This document shows positions 42,757 through 50,430 of a stretch of 64,000 nucleotides of DNA, piece by piece. Position 1 is the stretch's first letter, and each line of letters begins with the position of its first letter. The position numbers and the translations under genes are program-made. Source of the DNA: Flavobacterium hibisci (GTDB lineage: Bacteria; Bacteroidota; Bacteroidia; Flavobacteriales; Flavobacteriaceae); NCBI RefSeq assembly GCF_020026925.1, contig NZ_JAIQDW010000011.1, positions 62,001 through 126,000 of the forward strand, read 5' to 3'. Below the pieces are notes generated by a model. That model worked only from the letters and a program-made list of their open reading frames with translations. It had not been told where the DNA came from and did no database searches.

Positions 42757-44025
42757 TTAGTTTTTAGAATATACTAAATGTTGAAAATCAGGATCGACCA
42801 GATTTAATTTGCTCAGATGTTCTTCAGAGTGAAGTTCGCAGCTTTCCAAAAGTTCTGTTTTTTCTTTATGTGCCAAAGCAATTTCTGTATTTATGGCCTG
42901 AAACCATCCTTCTTTATATTGATGATGATAGTGCAGGTATTCTTTTACCGGAAAAACAAATCCGTCAATTTTAGACTGGAGTTCTGAAATTCTTCCGTTT
43001 ACCGTTACAATCTGCTGTTTGAAATCATTTATCTTATTGATATATTCTATTTTCTGTTTTTCCAGATCCATCAGATTTTCTTTTTTGCCTCTTATAAAAG
43101 CTCTGATTTTGTCAATGTTTTCAAATTCTTTCATTACAAAATCAAAAACAAGTCCCCAAATAATATAGACAACAAAACCTGCAAAAATAATCATCCAGAA
43201 TTCGGCTTCGCCCAAAGCGATATTTAAGTTATAAGGAGCAGAATCTGTAGTTTTATTAAACTCATAAATCTTTTTTTCGATTTGATAAGCCAATAGCGCA
43301 TCAAATAAAAAGGTGGTGACAAAAAGGGCAATCATTCTGAAAATATTTTTGATCCCTTTTCCTTTTTGTACCATATGAATTACATAGCCTAATCCCATAA
43401 ATACAAACGGAATTGTTACGACTAAAACTCCTTCAAGCCAGCTAGCTTTAAAAGAATTTGTAAAGGCATCGGCATCAAAAATGGCTGCCGTTAAACTGTC
43501 ATTTGAGAATTCTTTGAAAAATGCAGAATACGAAGCCGAAATATAAAAAACCAAAACATAAAGTGTAATAGGAAGGAGTAAAAACAAGCCGATATAAAAC
43601 TGTGCCTTTAAGCCTTTACCGTCTTCAATTCCGAATTTATCAGGATTCCGTTTTACTTCGATGATTTCATTTTTTATCTCATCAGCAGACTCGTTGATAT
43701 CCTGCTCTTTCTTTTCGTAAATTCCTATTGCTGCTTCACACTTTTTGAGTTCTGTGCGATTCTTTTCCTGCTCTTCGCGATAAGGCTGTTTTAATCTGTC
43801 CTGTTCTAATTTTTGTTTTCGGCACTGATCTTCAAAACTCATGTATAAGTTTTGTAAACATGCTTTTAGCACAATTGGTTTGCCTGTTGCTTTTATCGAA
43901 GCAGCGAAACCGCTCTGATAATAGGTAATTCTGATTTGTTCTCTGTCTTCTTCATTTTCTTCGAGAAGGTTAGAAGCAGCATCTGTGGATTTTTTTAAAC
44001 TAAATAATTGTGAAAGTGTTTTCAT
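42757..44025 (-). CDS. Four-TM coiled-coil membrane protein, unknown
   Basis: A 422-residue protein. It has a Lys/Glu-rich coiled coil at about 65-130, four membrane helices (about 143-165, 197-222, 230-250, 275-300), a second coiled coil at 305-350 and a soluble tail. I do not recognise a family. The arrangement looks like a membrane scaffold with cytoplasmic arms. It lies 3 bp after the TerB-like gene and 4 bp before the vWA-like gene, so the three may make one complex. Confidence 0.75.
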   Translation of the reverse strand: MKTLSQLFSLKKSTDAASNLLEENEEDREQIRITYYQSGFAASIKATGKPIVLKACLQNLYMSFEDQCRKQKLEQDRLKQPYREEQEKNRTELKKCEAAIGIYEKKEQDINESADEIKNEIIEVKRNPDKFGIEDGKGLKAQFYIGLFLLLPITLYVLVFYISASYSAFFKEFSNDSLTAAIFDADAFTNSFKASWLEGVLVVTIPFVFMGLGYVIHMVQKGKGIKNIFRMIALFVTTFLFDALLAYQIEKKIYEFNKTTDSAPYNLNIALGEAEFWMIIFAGFVVYIIWGLVFDFVMKEFENIDKIRAFIRGKKENLMDLEKQKIEYINKINDFKQQIVTVNGRISELQSKIDGFVFPVKEYLHYHHQYKEGWFQAINTEIALAHKEKTELLESCELHSEEHLSKLNLVDPDFQHLVYSKN

Positions 44026-44028
44026 AAC

Positions 44029-44424
44029 TTAAGCGTTTAGTTGACTAATAATTTCTTCTTTACCAATGTTTTTCTGTACGCAATGGATTAGATAGTCAGA
44101 TAAATCATTGATATTTTCTTCAACGAAATCAAATTTTCTGCAATATTTTCTAAGCATATTCAATTCGTCATCCGTAACTTTTCCATCAGCCCAGATAATT
44201 CGGGTAAGATCATACAGATATTCAATTTTTGTGTTTAAAGATTCGGGTACAATAAACTCTGTATTTACAGGATTTAGAAAAAGCTTATCAAGCTCTTCTT
44301 TAGGAATTCCTCTTTCATCTGCAAAATGATACAGCATTTGAAGTTCCAAAACATCAAACTGATCATCTGATAATGCCATTTGATATAATCTTAAAAAATG
44401 ACTTTTTAGTTCTAGTGTTATCAT
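44029..44424 (-). CDS. TerB-like protein
   Basis: A 131-residue acidic all-helical protein. It has two related halves of the TerB type: KSHFLRLYQMALSDDQFDVLELQMLYHFADERGIPKEELDKLF and LTRIIWADGKVTDDELNMLRKYCRKF. The central D-G-K-V-T-D-D-E-L pattern is the TerB metal/helix signature. TerB-like domains occur in tellurite-resistance and phage-defence contexts. It has no signal, so it is cytosolic. Confidence 0.75.
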   Translation of the reverse strand: MITLELKSHFLRLYQMALSDDQFDVLELQMLYHFADERGIPKEELDKLFLNPVNTEFIVPESLNTKIEYLYDLTRIIWADGKVTDDELNMLRKYCRKFDFVEENINDLSDYLIHCVQKNIGKEEIISQLNA

Positions 44425-44426
44425 GT

Positions 44427-44642
44427 TTATTTCTTTAAGTTTTCGCAGGCAATACCATCACCGTCAGAATCTAAGTTTTTGTAGCAGCTTTTATTATTGT
44501 CATATGCAGATTGTGCTTGTGCCTGATTTGCAAAATCGCCACAAGTTTTGGTTGGACAATCTGAATCTGAAGAACAAGAGATTGAAAATGCTATTACTGT
44601 AAAAACTGCAAGTAGAATTATTATAAGTTTATTATGTTTCAT
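44427..44642 (-). CDS. Lipoprotein with Excalibur calcium-binding domain
   Basis: A 71-residue lipoprotein from the ATG at 44642 (44699 would add 19 residues). Lipobox IAFSISC. The body is one Excalibur domain: CGDFANQAQAQSAYDNNK and the calcium loop DSDGDGIACE. Excalibur domains are usually extracytoplasmic. The start codon overlaps the end of the DUF4236 gene. Confidence 0.85.
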   Translation of the reverse strand: MKHNKLIIILLAVFTVIAFSISCSSDSDCPTKTCGDFANQAQAQSAYDNNKSCYKNLDSDGDGIACENLKK

Positions 44643-44863
44643 TTTATTTGATAAATTAAAAATGTTAAAAGTCCTGTGAATATGAATAGTACAAAACATC
44701 CGCTATTTTGGTATTTTAATCCAGGGATGCCTGTTTTTACAGAATAGCCGGATTTACTAAATGTGCCTATTTTAGTTCTTAAACTTGGAGAAATTCCCGA
44801 TTTGCTAATATTTAGTCCGAGTCCGCCTCCAAGCTTAATTCTTTTTTGAAATCGAAAGCCCAT
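44639..44863 (-). CDS. DUF4236 domain protein
   Basis: A 74-residue protein. The first 50 residues (MGFRFQKRIKLGGGLGLNIS KSGISPSLRTKIG) match DUF4236; a membrane helix (GCFVLFIFTGLLTFLIYQIK) closes it. Function unknown. It is 2 bp after the DUF3892 gene and overlaps the Excalibur gene by 4 bp. Confidence 0.85.
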   Translation of the reverse strand: MGFRFQKRIKLGGGLGLNISKSGISPSLRTKIGTFSKSGYSVKTGIPGLKYQNSGCFVLFIFTGLLTFLIYQIK

Positions 44864-44865
44864 GG

Positions 44866-45156
44866 TTATTTACATTCAGGCAATTCTAATAAATTGTTTT
44901 TCTCGGTTGTGTCAGCCTCAGTTTTCAAGTATTTGTTTCCCAATACAGTTTTTGCAATTATTACGTTTACTTTTTGGCCATAGACATTATTGACATAAAA
45001 AGTCCATTCACCACCTTCTATACCTTTTATAGCATCTGCTAAAGATAATTTCCAATGTGTTCCATTATTATTTATTCCCCCAATACTTAAAATACGCTCA
45101 TGTATATTATATCTATCAGATTTATTTATACATTTAATTTCATGTGATGTTGCCAT
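44866..45156 (-). CDS. DUF3892 domain protein
   Basis: A 96-residue protein. It fits DUF3892: IKCINKSDRYNIHERILSIGGINNNGTHWKLSLADAIKGIEGGEWTFYV and KYLKTEADTTEKNNLLELPEC. It is a small cytosolic domain of unknown function. First gene of the six-gene operon and 47 nt downstream of the -7 box. Confidence 0.85.
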   Translation of the reverse strand: MATSHEIKCINKSDRYNIHERILSIGGINNNGTHWKLSLADAIKGIEGGEWTFYVNNVYGQKVNVIIAKTVLGNKYLKTEADTTEKNNLLELPECK

Positions 45157-45202
45157 TTTGTTTTTTATTTAGTTAATAAATATTTAATTGGTTTTGATAT
45201 TT

Positions 45203-45210
45203 CAAAAGTA
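45203..45210 (-). promoter_or_regulatory. -7 box TACTTTTG of the DUF3892 operon
   Basis: Read on the minus strand, it is 47 nt before the start at 45156. The dyad at 45232-45247 begins 21 nt upstream, the same spacing as at the HsdR_N gene. Confidence 0.7.
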
Positions 45211-45231
45211 AAACCAATAAAAACCAGTATT

Positions 45232-45247
45232 TTACGGAAAACCATAA
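45232..45247. promoter_or_regulatory. Dyad TTACGG-AAAA-CCATAA (candidate response-regulator site)
   Basis: Perfect arms TTAYGG/CCRTAA. It lies 21 nt upstream of the -7 box, and the operon and the HsdR_N gene share this box plus its flank. Confidence 0.7.
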
Positions 45248-45272
45248 TCCGGGAAATTTTAATTCCAGGAAT

Positions 45273-45295
45273 AAAAAAAGCCCCCGAAGGAGCTT
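45273..45295 (-). terminator. Terminator of the response-regulator gene
   Basis: On the minus strand AAGCTCC and GGGGGCTT form a stem, with one unpaired base, and a run of seven T follows. It separates the kinase/regulator transcript from the six-gene operon. Confidence 0.8.
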
Positions 45296-45316
45296 AAAAA
45301 GTAAAATGATGAGTAA

Positions 45317-45985
45317 TTAAATTATCCCCATATCTTTTGTAATCGAAACCAGATGAACGGTATTATTTGCCTTAAAAAAGTCTTTGAGTTTTGAAAGTCT
45401 TTTTTCAACAGCGCTTTTACTGTTGGGCTTAATATCTGAATTTTTAAAAATCTCTATGATTTCATCCTGAGAAGTGCCCGAAGACAAATGTTTTAGAATC
45501 TGAATATCAACATCATCTATTTCGTAGTTGTTTTTTTCCTGAAGGGCAGATGCTACTTCCGGAGAGATGAACTTTTGGTCTGAAGTCGAAATGATGTTGA
45601 TTGCTTTTTTAAGTTCTTCGATACTGTTTCGTCCTTTTAATACAAAAGCATCAATTTCAGCATTTTCAAAAAGTGATTTGATGCGAATTCCTTTGTCTTC
45701 GATTGAGTAAACGATGATTTTGATATTGGGCTGTATCTCCCGGACTTTCTGAATTAGTTCATCTCCGCTGATTATTTTTACCTCGCGATGGTCTTTTTTA
45801 AACGAAAGATCACTAATTAATAAATCGTAAGGTTCATTATCCTGAATAGCTTTTCTTATTTTTAGAAAAGCATCATCACAATATTTCGCATGTTGAAAAT
45901 TGACAATGTTGAAATCAATTAAAGTTTGTTTGACTGCTAAATTGAATTCTTCAAAATCTTCTGCTATTATTACTTTTTTAAACAT
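45317..45985 (-). CDS. NarL/LuxR-type response regulator
   Basis: A 222-residue response regulator. The receiver domain (1-125) has the acidic pair Glu9-Asp10, phospho-acceptor Asp59 in LLISDLSF, and conserved Lys in FVLKG. The C-terminal HTH (about 150-215: IDDVDIQILKHLSSGTSQDEIIEIF, SKSAVEKRLSKLKDFF) is LuxR-like. It is cotranscribed with the kinase upstream by 6 bp. The dyad TTAYGG-N4-CCRTAA at three nearby promoters is a natural candidate for its target; this is inference. Confidence 0.9.
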   Translation of the reverse strand: MFKKVIIAEDFEEFNLAVKQTLIDFNIVNFQHAKYCDDAFLKIRKAIQDNEPYDLLISDLSFKKDHREVKIISGDELIQKVREIQPNIKIIVYSIEDKGIRIKSLFENAEIDAFVLKGRNSIEELKKAINIISTSDQKFISPEVASALQEKNNYEIDDVDIQILKHLSSGTSQDEIIEIFKNSDIKPNSKSAVEKRLSKLKDFFKANNTVHLVSITKDMGII

Positions 45986-45991
45986 AGGCTT

Positions 45992-47695
45992 TTATTTAGG
46001 CATTGTTATTTTTACTTTGAAACCTTTATCGGGTTCAGTATCAAAAGTAATAGTTCCTTTTATGGCCAGAATACGGTTTTCCATATTTTGCAAACCATTT
46101 TTTATGATTGTTGATTTTTCGCAGCCATTTCCGTTATCACTATATTTGATAGTTACCAAATTCGATTTGCTGTCAAACGTAATGGCTACTAAAGGAGCTT
46201 CGCTATGTTTTTTCATGTTGACCATTAATTCCTGAAGTACTCTATGGATGGTAACCTTTTTTTCATCATCCAGGTTCTCCCAGTTTATCTTTTCAATGTT
46301 TGTAATAATAACATTTGTACTGCTGCTATTATAAGTCGAAAGCATTTCTTTTAAGTTAACAGCATAATTAGGACCGGTATCAACATTACTATTTTCTCTG
46401 GAAATTCCGCGAACCCGTGAATAAATATGATCGAGGTTCTGTAATAAGGTTTCTTTATTGTTCCCGGAAGTTAAAGACTGTGTTTGTGTGTAAGTGATAG
46501 CGTAAAAAACATCATTGGCCAGTTCGTCATGGATATCTTTAGCAATTCTGGTTTCGGTATCGTAAGCTGTTTTTATTTTTTCAATTCGATTTCGGTTTTC
46601 ATAACGTTTTTTTAGATAAGCCAATAAACAGAACAGGGAAATAATCCCAATTATGAAGAAGATTCTTTGGTATTTTGCTTCCTGAAGTGCCAATAAATTT
46701 TCTGCTTTTTCTAACCGGAGTTTCTGGTTTTCGTCTTTTTCTTTTTTTGAGTCGTATTTGATTTTGGCAAATTTATTTTTGTAGTTGTTTCTTATTTTAG
46801 TTATGCTATCGTTTAGTGTGATATATTTTTGCGCATATTCAATGTTTTTTTTGCTAAAATCATTTAAGATCAAAAATTGTAATGCTCTTAATCGTTCATC
46901 AATACTATTAAGTTTTGTCGCTGATCTGTATGCTTCCAGAGCATGTTGGTTTGATTTCTTTAAATCTGTTTTGATGTAAAATTCAGATAGATGCAAATGG
47001 CTTTCGATACTTCCGTAAGGATCATTATTTTGAGTTCTAATATTGAAACCTTCAGTCATTAGTACAAAACCTTTCTTTGCAAAACCTTTCTTAAAATAGG
47101 TATAACCTAAATTGTCTATGACCCGTGCTTTAGTCTCTAAATTACTTAATTTTTTGTTTCGAATGGACTCCAGTATGTTGATAGCTTTGTCATATTTTTT
47201 TTGAAGAATGTAAACAACCGCAATATTATTTAAAGGAGATTGTTTTGATATAGAATCTGTGCAATCTTTTATTGCTTCGTTATAATAGTAAATAGCATCG
47301 TTGTACAATGAAAGTTCTTTATCTGCTATACCAAAATAGTTATTAATTGAAGCGCTGTAAATATCTTTTTTTTTGATGTAAGGTAATGCTTCAGTTAGTG
47401 TTTGCTTACTTCCATAATAATCACCATTTATTTGCTGTATTGAGGCCATCTGAATAAGAATGTATACAACATTAGCAGTATCCTTTAAACTTTCATAAGT
47501 TATTTTTGATTTATTGAAGTTGTAAAAAGAAACGTTAAAGTTTTTTTTCTCAAAATTGACTATTGCTTTTTCCCGAAAACGTGTTGCTTCTTTTTTAGGA
47601 GATGTTGTATTTGTAGTAATAGCATTCGGGACCTTTTCCTTGCAAGAAAGAATAACGAGAAAAAAAAATAAATATAAAAACGGGGATCGTAGCAT
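45992..47695 (-). CDS. TPR-containing sensor histidine kinase, lipobox-bearing
   Basis: A 567-residue kinase. It starts with a lipobox (FLVILSC, Cys18), which is unusual for a kinase, then TPR repeats at about 35-300, a membrane helix (IFFIIGIISLFCLLAYL) at about 340, the HisKA_3-type dimerisation helix IAKDIHDELANDVFYAI with the phospho-His, and a HATPase domain (HRVLQELMVNMKKHSEAP, then DNGNGCE, NGLQNMENRI). The periplasmic TPRs probably sense a protein signal. Confidence 0.88.
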   Translation of the reverse strand: MLRSPFLYLFFFLVILSCKEKVPNAITTNTTSPKKEATRFREKAIVNFEKKNFNVSFYNFNKSKITYESLKDTANVVYILIQMASIQQINGDYYGSKQTLTEALPYIKKKDIYSASINNYFGIADKELSLYNDAIYYYNEAIKDCTDSISKQSPLNNIAVVYILQKKYDKAINILESIRNKKLSNLETKARVIDNLGYTYFKKGFAKKGFVLMTEGFNIRTQNNDPYGSIESHLHLSEFYIKTDLKKSNQHALEAYRSATKLNSIDERLRALQFLILNDFSKKNIEYAQKYITLNDSITKIRNNYKNKFAKIKYDSKKEKDENQKLRLEKAENLLALQEAKYQRIFFIIGIISLFCLLAYLKKRYENRNRIEKIKTAYDTETRIAKDIHDELANDVFYAITYTQTQSLTSGNNKETLLQNLDHIYSRVRGISRENSNVDTGPNYAVNLKEMLSTYNSSSTNVIITNIEKINWENLDDEKKVTIHRVLQELMVNMKKHSEAPLVAITFDSKSNLVTIKYSDNGNGCEKSTIIKNGLQNMENRILAIKGTITFDTEPDKGFKVKITMPK

Positions 47696-47753
47696 AACAC
47701 ATACTTTCCCCGAAATTAATGATTAATTGTATACTTATTAATTTAATATATTA

Positions 47754-47918
47754 TTATTTTGGTGGTGGAGGTGGTACTCTAATTGGATCATCTCCAGGAC
47801 CATCAGCATAAGTTGGTGCTATTTCTTTTTTTGTTTCAGTTTCATATTCGTCAGCTGTGCAGGAAAATAATGTAGTAGTCAATAGCGCAAACGCTCCCAT
47901 TAAAAATAAAGTTTTCAT
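47754..47918 (-). CDS. Small lipoprotein, unknown
   Basis: A 54-residue lipoprotein from the ATG at 47918 (the upstream ATG at 47990 would place 24 residues before the signal). Lipobox TTTLFSC, an acidic stretch, and a Pro-rich end (PPPPPK). I recall similar small lipoproteins in flavobacteria. Function unknown. It sits just upstream of the kinase gene on the same strand, 58 bp apart. Confidence 0.7.
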   Translation of the reverse strand: MKTLFLMGAFALLTTTLFSCTADEYETETKKEIAPTYADGPGDDPIRVPPPPPK

Positions 47919-47944
47919 GTTTTTTGATTTAAAAATTAGACATG

Positions 47945-47988
47945 GGTATTGCTGTCCGGATTCTGTCCGGATCTTGTTTGGCAATACC
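47945..47988 (-). promoter_or_regulatory. Structured leader with tandem TGTCCGGAT and 8-bp arms
   Basis: GGTATTGC (47945-47952) and GCAATACC (47981-47988) enclose two TGTCCGGAT copies (47953-47961 and 47964-47972, 11-bp period). It is the 5' leader of the small lipoprotein gene, 27 bp before the ATG. Confidence 0.4.
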
Positions 47989-48058
47989 AAATTTTGGTTG
48001 GGAAGTGAAGTGCGTAGAACAGTAAAATTTTATTTATACTTCCCGGATAAAGTCCGTC

Positions 48059-48074
48059 TTACGGTTTTCCGCAC
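48059..48074. promoter_or_regulatory. Dyad TTACGG-TTTT-CCGCAC (degenerate third copy)
   Basis: The left arm is perfect, the right arm has two changes. It lies 20 nt upstream of TACTTTTG (48095-48102). Confidence 0.5.
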
Positions 48075-48094
48075 TTTTAATTGAACTAGTTTTG

Positions 48095-48102
48095 TACTTT
48101 TG
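48095..48102 (+). promoter_or_regulatory. -7 box TACTTTTG on the plus strand
   Basis: It faces the gene at 48276 and would give a leader of about 165 nt. The dyad is at the same relative position as in the other two promoters, within one base. Confidence 0.5.
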
Positions 48103-48275
48103 TTTTGTGCTGCAGATCAAAACGTTAACTTGATTCTGAGGCAAAGTAACAACCATTGCAAACCTGAATTGATACGGAATTCCAGGACGCCTTGAAAAGT
48201 CGATTTAAATCTGATAAAGGTTTGAGATGTCCTGAAAAATCCGATGTTGTCCGGAAAAAAATAGTATAAAAAGTG

Positions 48276-49340
48276 ATGCCTATGTATAACAATACTTTAA
48301 ATGAAGATGATTATAAAGAAGCAGTTAGAAGTAAATTTGAAAAAGAAAAAGATGGGATTTATTCTAATTATTTGAATAATCCGTCTCAAGCTAACTTGAG
48401 GGATTTGTGTTGGAAGATTTTTAAATCAAATGAAAACACAGATGACTTAAATGCATACAGTGATTTTTTTAAATTTAAATTTGATTCAAATAATGAAAAT
48501 ACTTCAACTACTTATACCGATAAGTTTAAAAAAGTTGGAAGATTTTTTAAAGGAGAAACAAAACCAGCAAAAATTGATACTATAAATTTCGCTGCAGTTT
48601 TAGTTGATTTTGAATTTAGACCTTTTGGGAAGTTTAAAAAGCATTATACCAATGGTCAGAAAAATGCTGAAGGAGAAAATAATTTGATGGATGAAACTGA
48701 AACAGTTCAAGAGTTTGAAATTGAAAGCGAAGTTAAAAATGAAGATTCGATTCAAATAGAAAAATTAAATGAAGAGAGAAATTCATCGGAACAAGAAAAT
48801 TTAGATAAAACAGCATTGCCTAAGAAAGAAGAAAGCGTAATCATAGATCATGGAATTCCAAAAGAGGAAAATATTTTAAAAAAAGTTAAAACAACAGAAG
48901 TTCTTAAGCCAGTAGAATTATTTTTGGGCATTGAAAGTGAACCAGGCCCAGAAAAGGATTATTGGATAAAACGAAATAAATGGGTCGGAATAGGAATACT
49001 TTTTTTTCTAGGTCTTTTAGTTTATTATTACTGCGCACAAAAAAACGAATGTATGCAATGGTCAGGAGATCATTATGAAGAAGTAAGCTGTGATTTAGAA
49101 ATACAGGGAATAGGAACCTACAATGTTGTCGAACCTTTTGATGAAAGAATAATTAACCTTCGAAAAATTAAGGTATGTGATACCACTACTTTTTTTAAAA
49201 ACGGAGAAGCAATTATCTGGTATGCGAAAGTAGGAGATGGGGTGGAATTTTTTAATACGCATGGAAGACATCCTGAAAATAAAAAACCATTAAGACCCGT
49301 GACGAAATATATTATTGATAAATACGTGATAAATAAATAG
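48276..49340 (+). CDS. Membrane protein with charged N-terminal domain, unknown
   Basis: A 354-residue protein from the ATG at 48276 (a GTG at 48273 and an ATG at 48282 are alternatives). Residues 1-235 are charged, with an acidic Glu-rich stretch at about 140-190; one membrane helix (GIGILFFLGLLVYYYC) at 240-255; and a C-terminal domain of about 95 residues. The topology suggests a cytosolic N-terminal and an external C-terminal domain. Not recognised. The degenerate dyad promoter precedes it. Confidence 0.7.
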   Translation: MPMYNNTLNEDDYKEAVRSKFEKEKDGIYSNYLNNPSQANLRDLCWKIFKSNENTDDLNAYSDFFKFKFDSNNENTSTTYTDKFKKVGRFFKGETKPAKIDTINFAAVLVDFEFRPFGKFKKHYTNGQKNAEGENNLMDETETVQEFEIESEVKNEDSIQIEKLNEERNSSEQENLDKTALPKKEESVIIDHGIPKEENILKKVKTTEVLKPVELFLGIESEPGPEKDYWIKRNKWVGIGILFFLGLLVYYYCAQKNECMQWSGDHYEEVSCDLEIQGIGTYNVVEPFDERIINLRKIKVCDTTTFFKNGEAIIWYAKVGDGVEFFNTHGRHPENKKPLRPVTKYIIDKYVINK

Positions 49341-49350
49341 CTGAAATTAA

Positions 49351-49385
49351 AAAACCTCCCAAATTATTTCTGAGAGGTTTTTATT
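49351..49385. terminator. Shared bidirectional terminator
   Basis: AAAACCTC (49351-49358) pairs with GAGGTTTT (49374-49381). A T-run on one side and an A-run on the other serve both convergent genes. Confidence 0.8.
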
Positions 49386-49410
49386 TATGACGTAAAGGGA
49401 GAATTTATTG

Positions 49411-50412
49411 TTAATTATCCCCATAATTAGGGCATCCAAAGCATTTGCGTGACAAATCAAACTGATAGGTTAATGAAAGTTCATAAACGCCTCCTGTTCT
49501 TCCTATTTTGGTAGTATTAAGGTCATATGAAAGTCCTAATCGTAAATGTTCGTATTGCAGTCCTGTGAAAAAATTGACTGAGGTTAGTAATTCATTGTTC
49601 ATTCCATTTTTAGCAGGATTGGTAACGAAGGTTGTTCCAAAAAACATTTTTTCGAATAAGATAGAAGCGCCTAAATCAAATCGGTTATATCTACCTTGCT
49701 GCATGTAGTTTGAAGTAAAAAACATTTTTGTCTCATACGGAAAAAACAATACATCAATATAATCTGCTACCAGAAATTCATATCCGCTGCTTAGCGAGAA
49801 AAAAGTATTTAATGGTAGGTTTCCATTTGCACTCAGGGCAATATTTGGTCGGTTGAGGTGTTTCATCGAAAGACCGATCCAAAGATCATCGGTATTGAAA
49901 ACCATTCCAGCGGATACATCAAAAAAAGTAACCCTGTCATTAGCTAGCAATGGATCGATAGAAGTTGCATTGTTTGAACCGCCTATATTGATCTGATCTT
50001 CCAATAGTAAATTCCCAAAGGCAAATGACTTTAGACCAAAACCAGCTTCAATACCCGGTCTGAAAGTCCAGGTATCATTAATTCTTACCCTGTAGGCATA
50101 ATTGGCATTGATTTGTGTAAAATTATATTTGGAAGCATTTTCTCTCTGGTTTAAAATGTTTAAGCCAATTCCGCTGTTAAGTTTATCACTCCAGGTATTT
50201 ACAAAGGCATAATCTGTGTCCACGCTTAAATCTAATTCTGGCCATTGTTCACGATGAATAATTCCTGCGTAAGTAGTTTCCATAAAACCGGTAAAACCAG
50301 CATTTAGGGTTTCGGGAACTAAAAAATATTGTGTAAAAATAGGATCCTGCGCTCTTGTTTTGGTATAAAAACAACATGTTATCAGTATAACAACTAGTAA
50401 TTTTAATCTCAT
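49411..50412 (-). CDS. PorP/SprF family type IX secretion membrane protein
   Basis: A 333-residue outer-membrane protein. A signal peptide (MRLKLLVVILITCCFYTKTRAQ) is followed by the PorP/SprF barrel: DPIFTQYFLVPETLNAGFTGF, YRVRINDTWTFRPGIEAGFGLKSF and the last strand YELSLTYQF. Family members are needed to secrete and attach the partner adhesin; the pairing with the next gene upstream is typical. It is 18 bp after the adhesin stop. Confidence 0.9.
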   Translation of the reverse strand: MRLKLLVVILITCCFYTKTRAQDPIFTQYFLVPETLNAGFTGFMETTYAGIIHREQWPELDLSVDTDYAFVNTWSDKLNSGIGLNILNQRENASKYNFTQINANYAYRVRINDTWTFRPGIEAGFGLKSFAFGNLLLEDQINIGGSNNATSIDPLLANDRVTFFDVSAGMVFNTDDLWIGLSMKHLNRPNIALSANGNLPLNTFFSLSSGYEFLVADYIDVLFFPYETKMFFTSNYMQQGRYNRFDLGASILFEKMFFGTTFVTNPAKNGMNNELLTSVNFFTGLQYEHLRLGLSYDLNTTKIGRTGGVYELSLTYQFDLSRKCFGCPNYGDN

Positions 50413-50430
50413 TTTCTTAATCTGTTGCTT

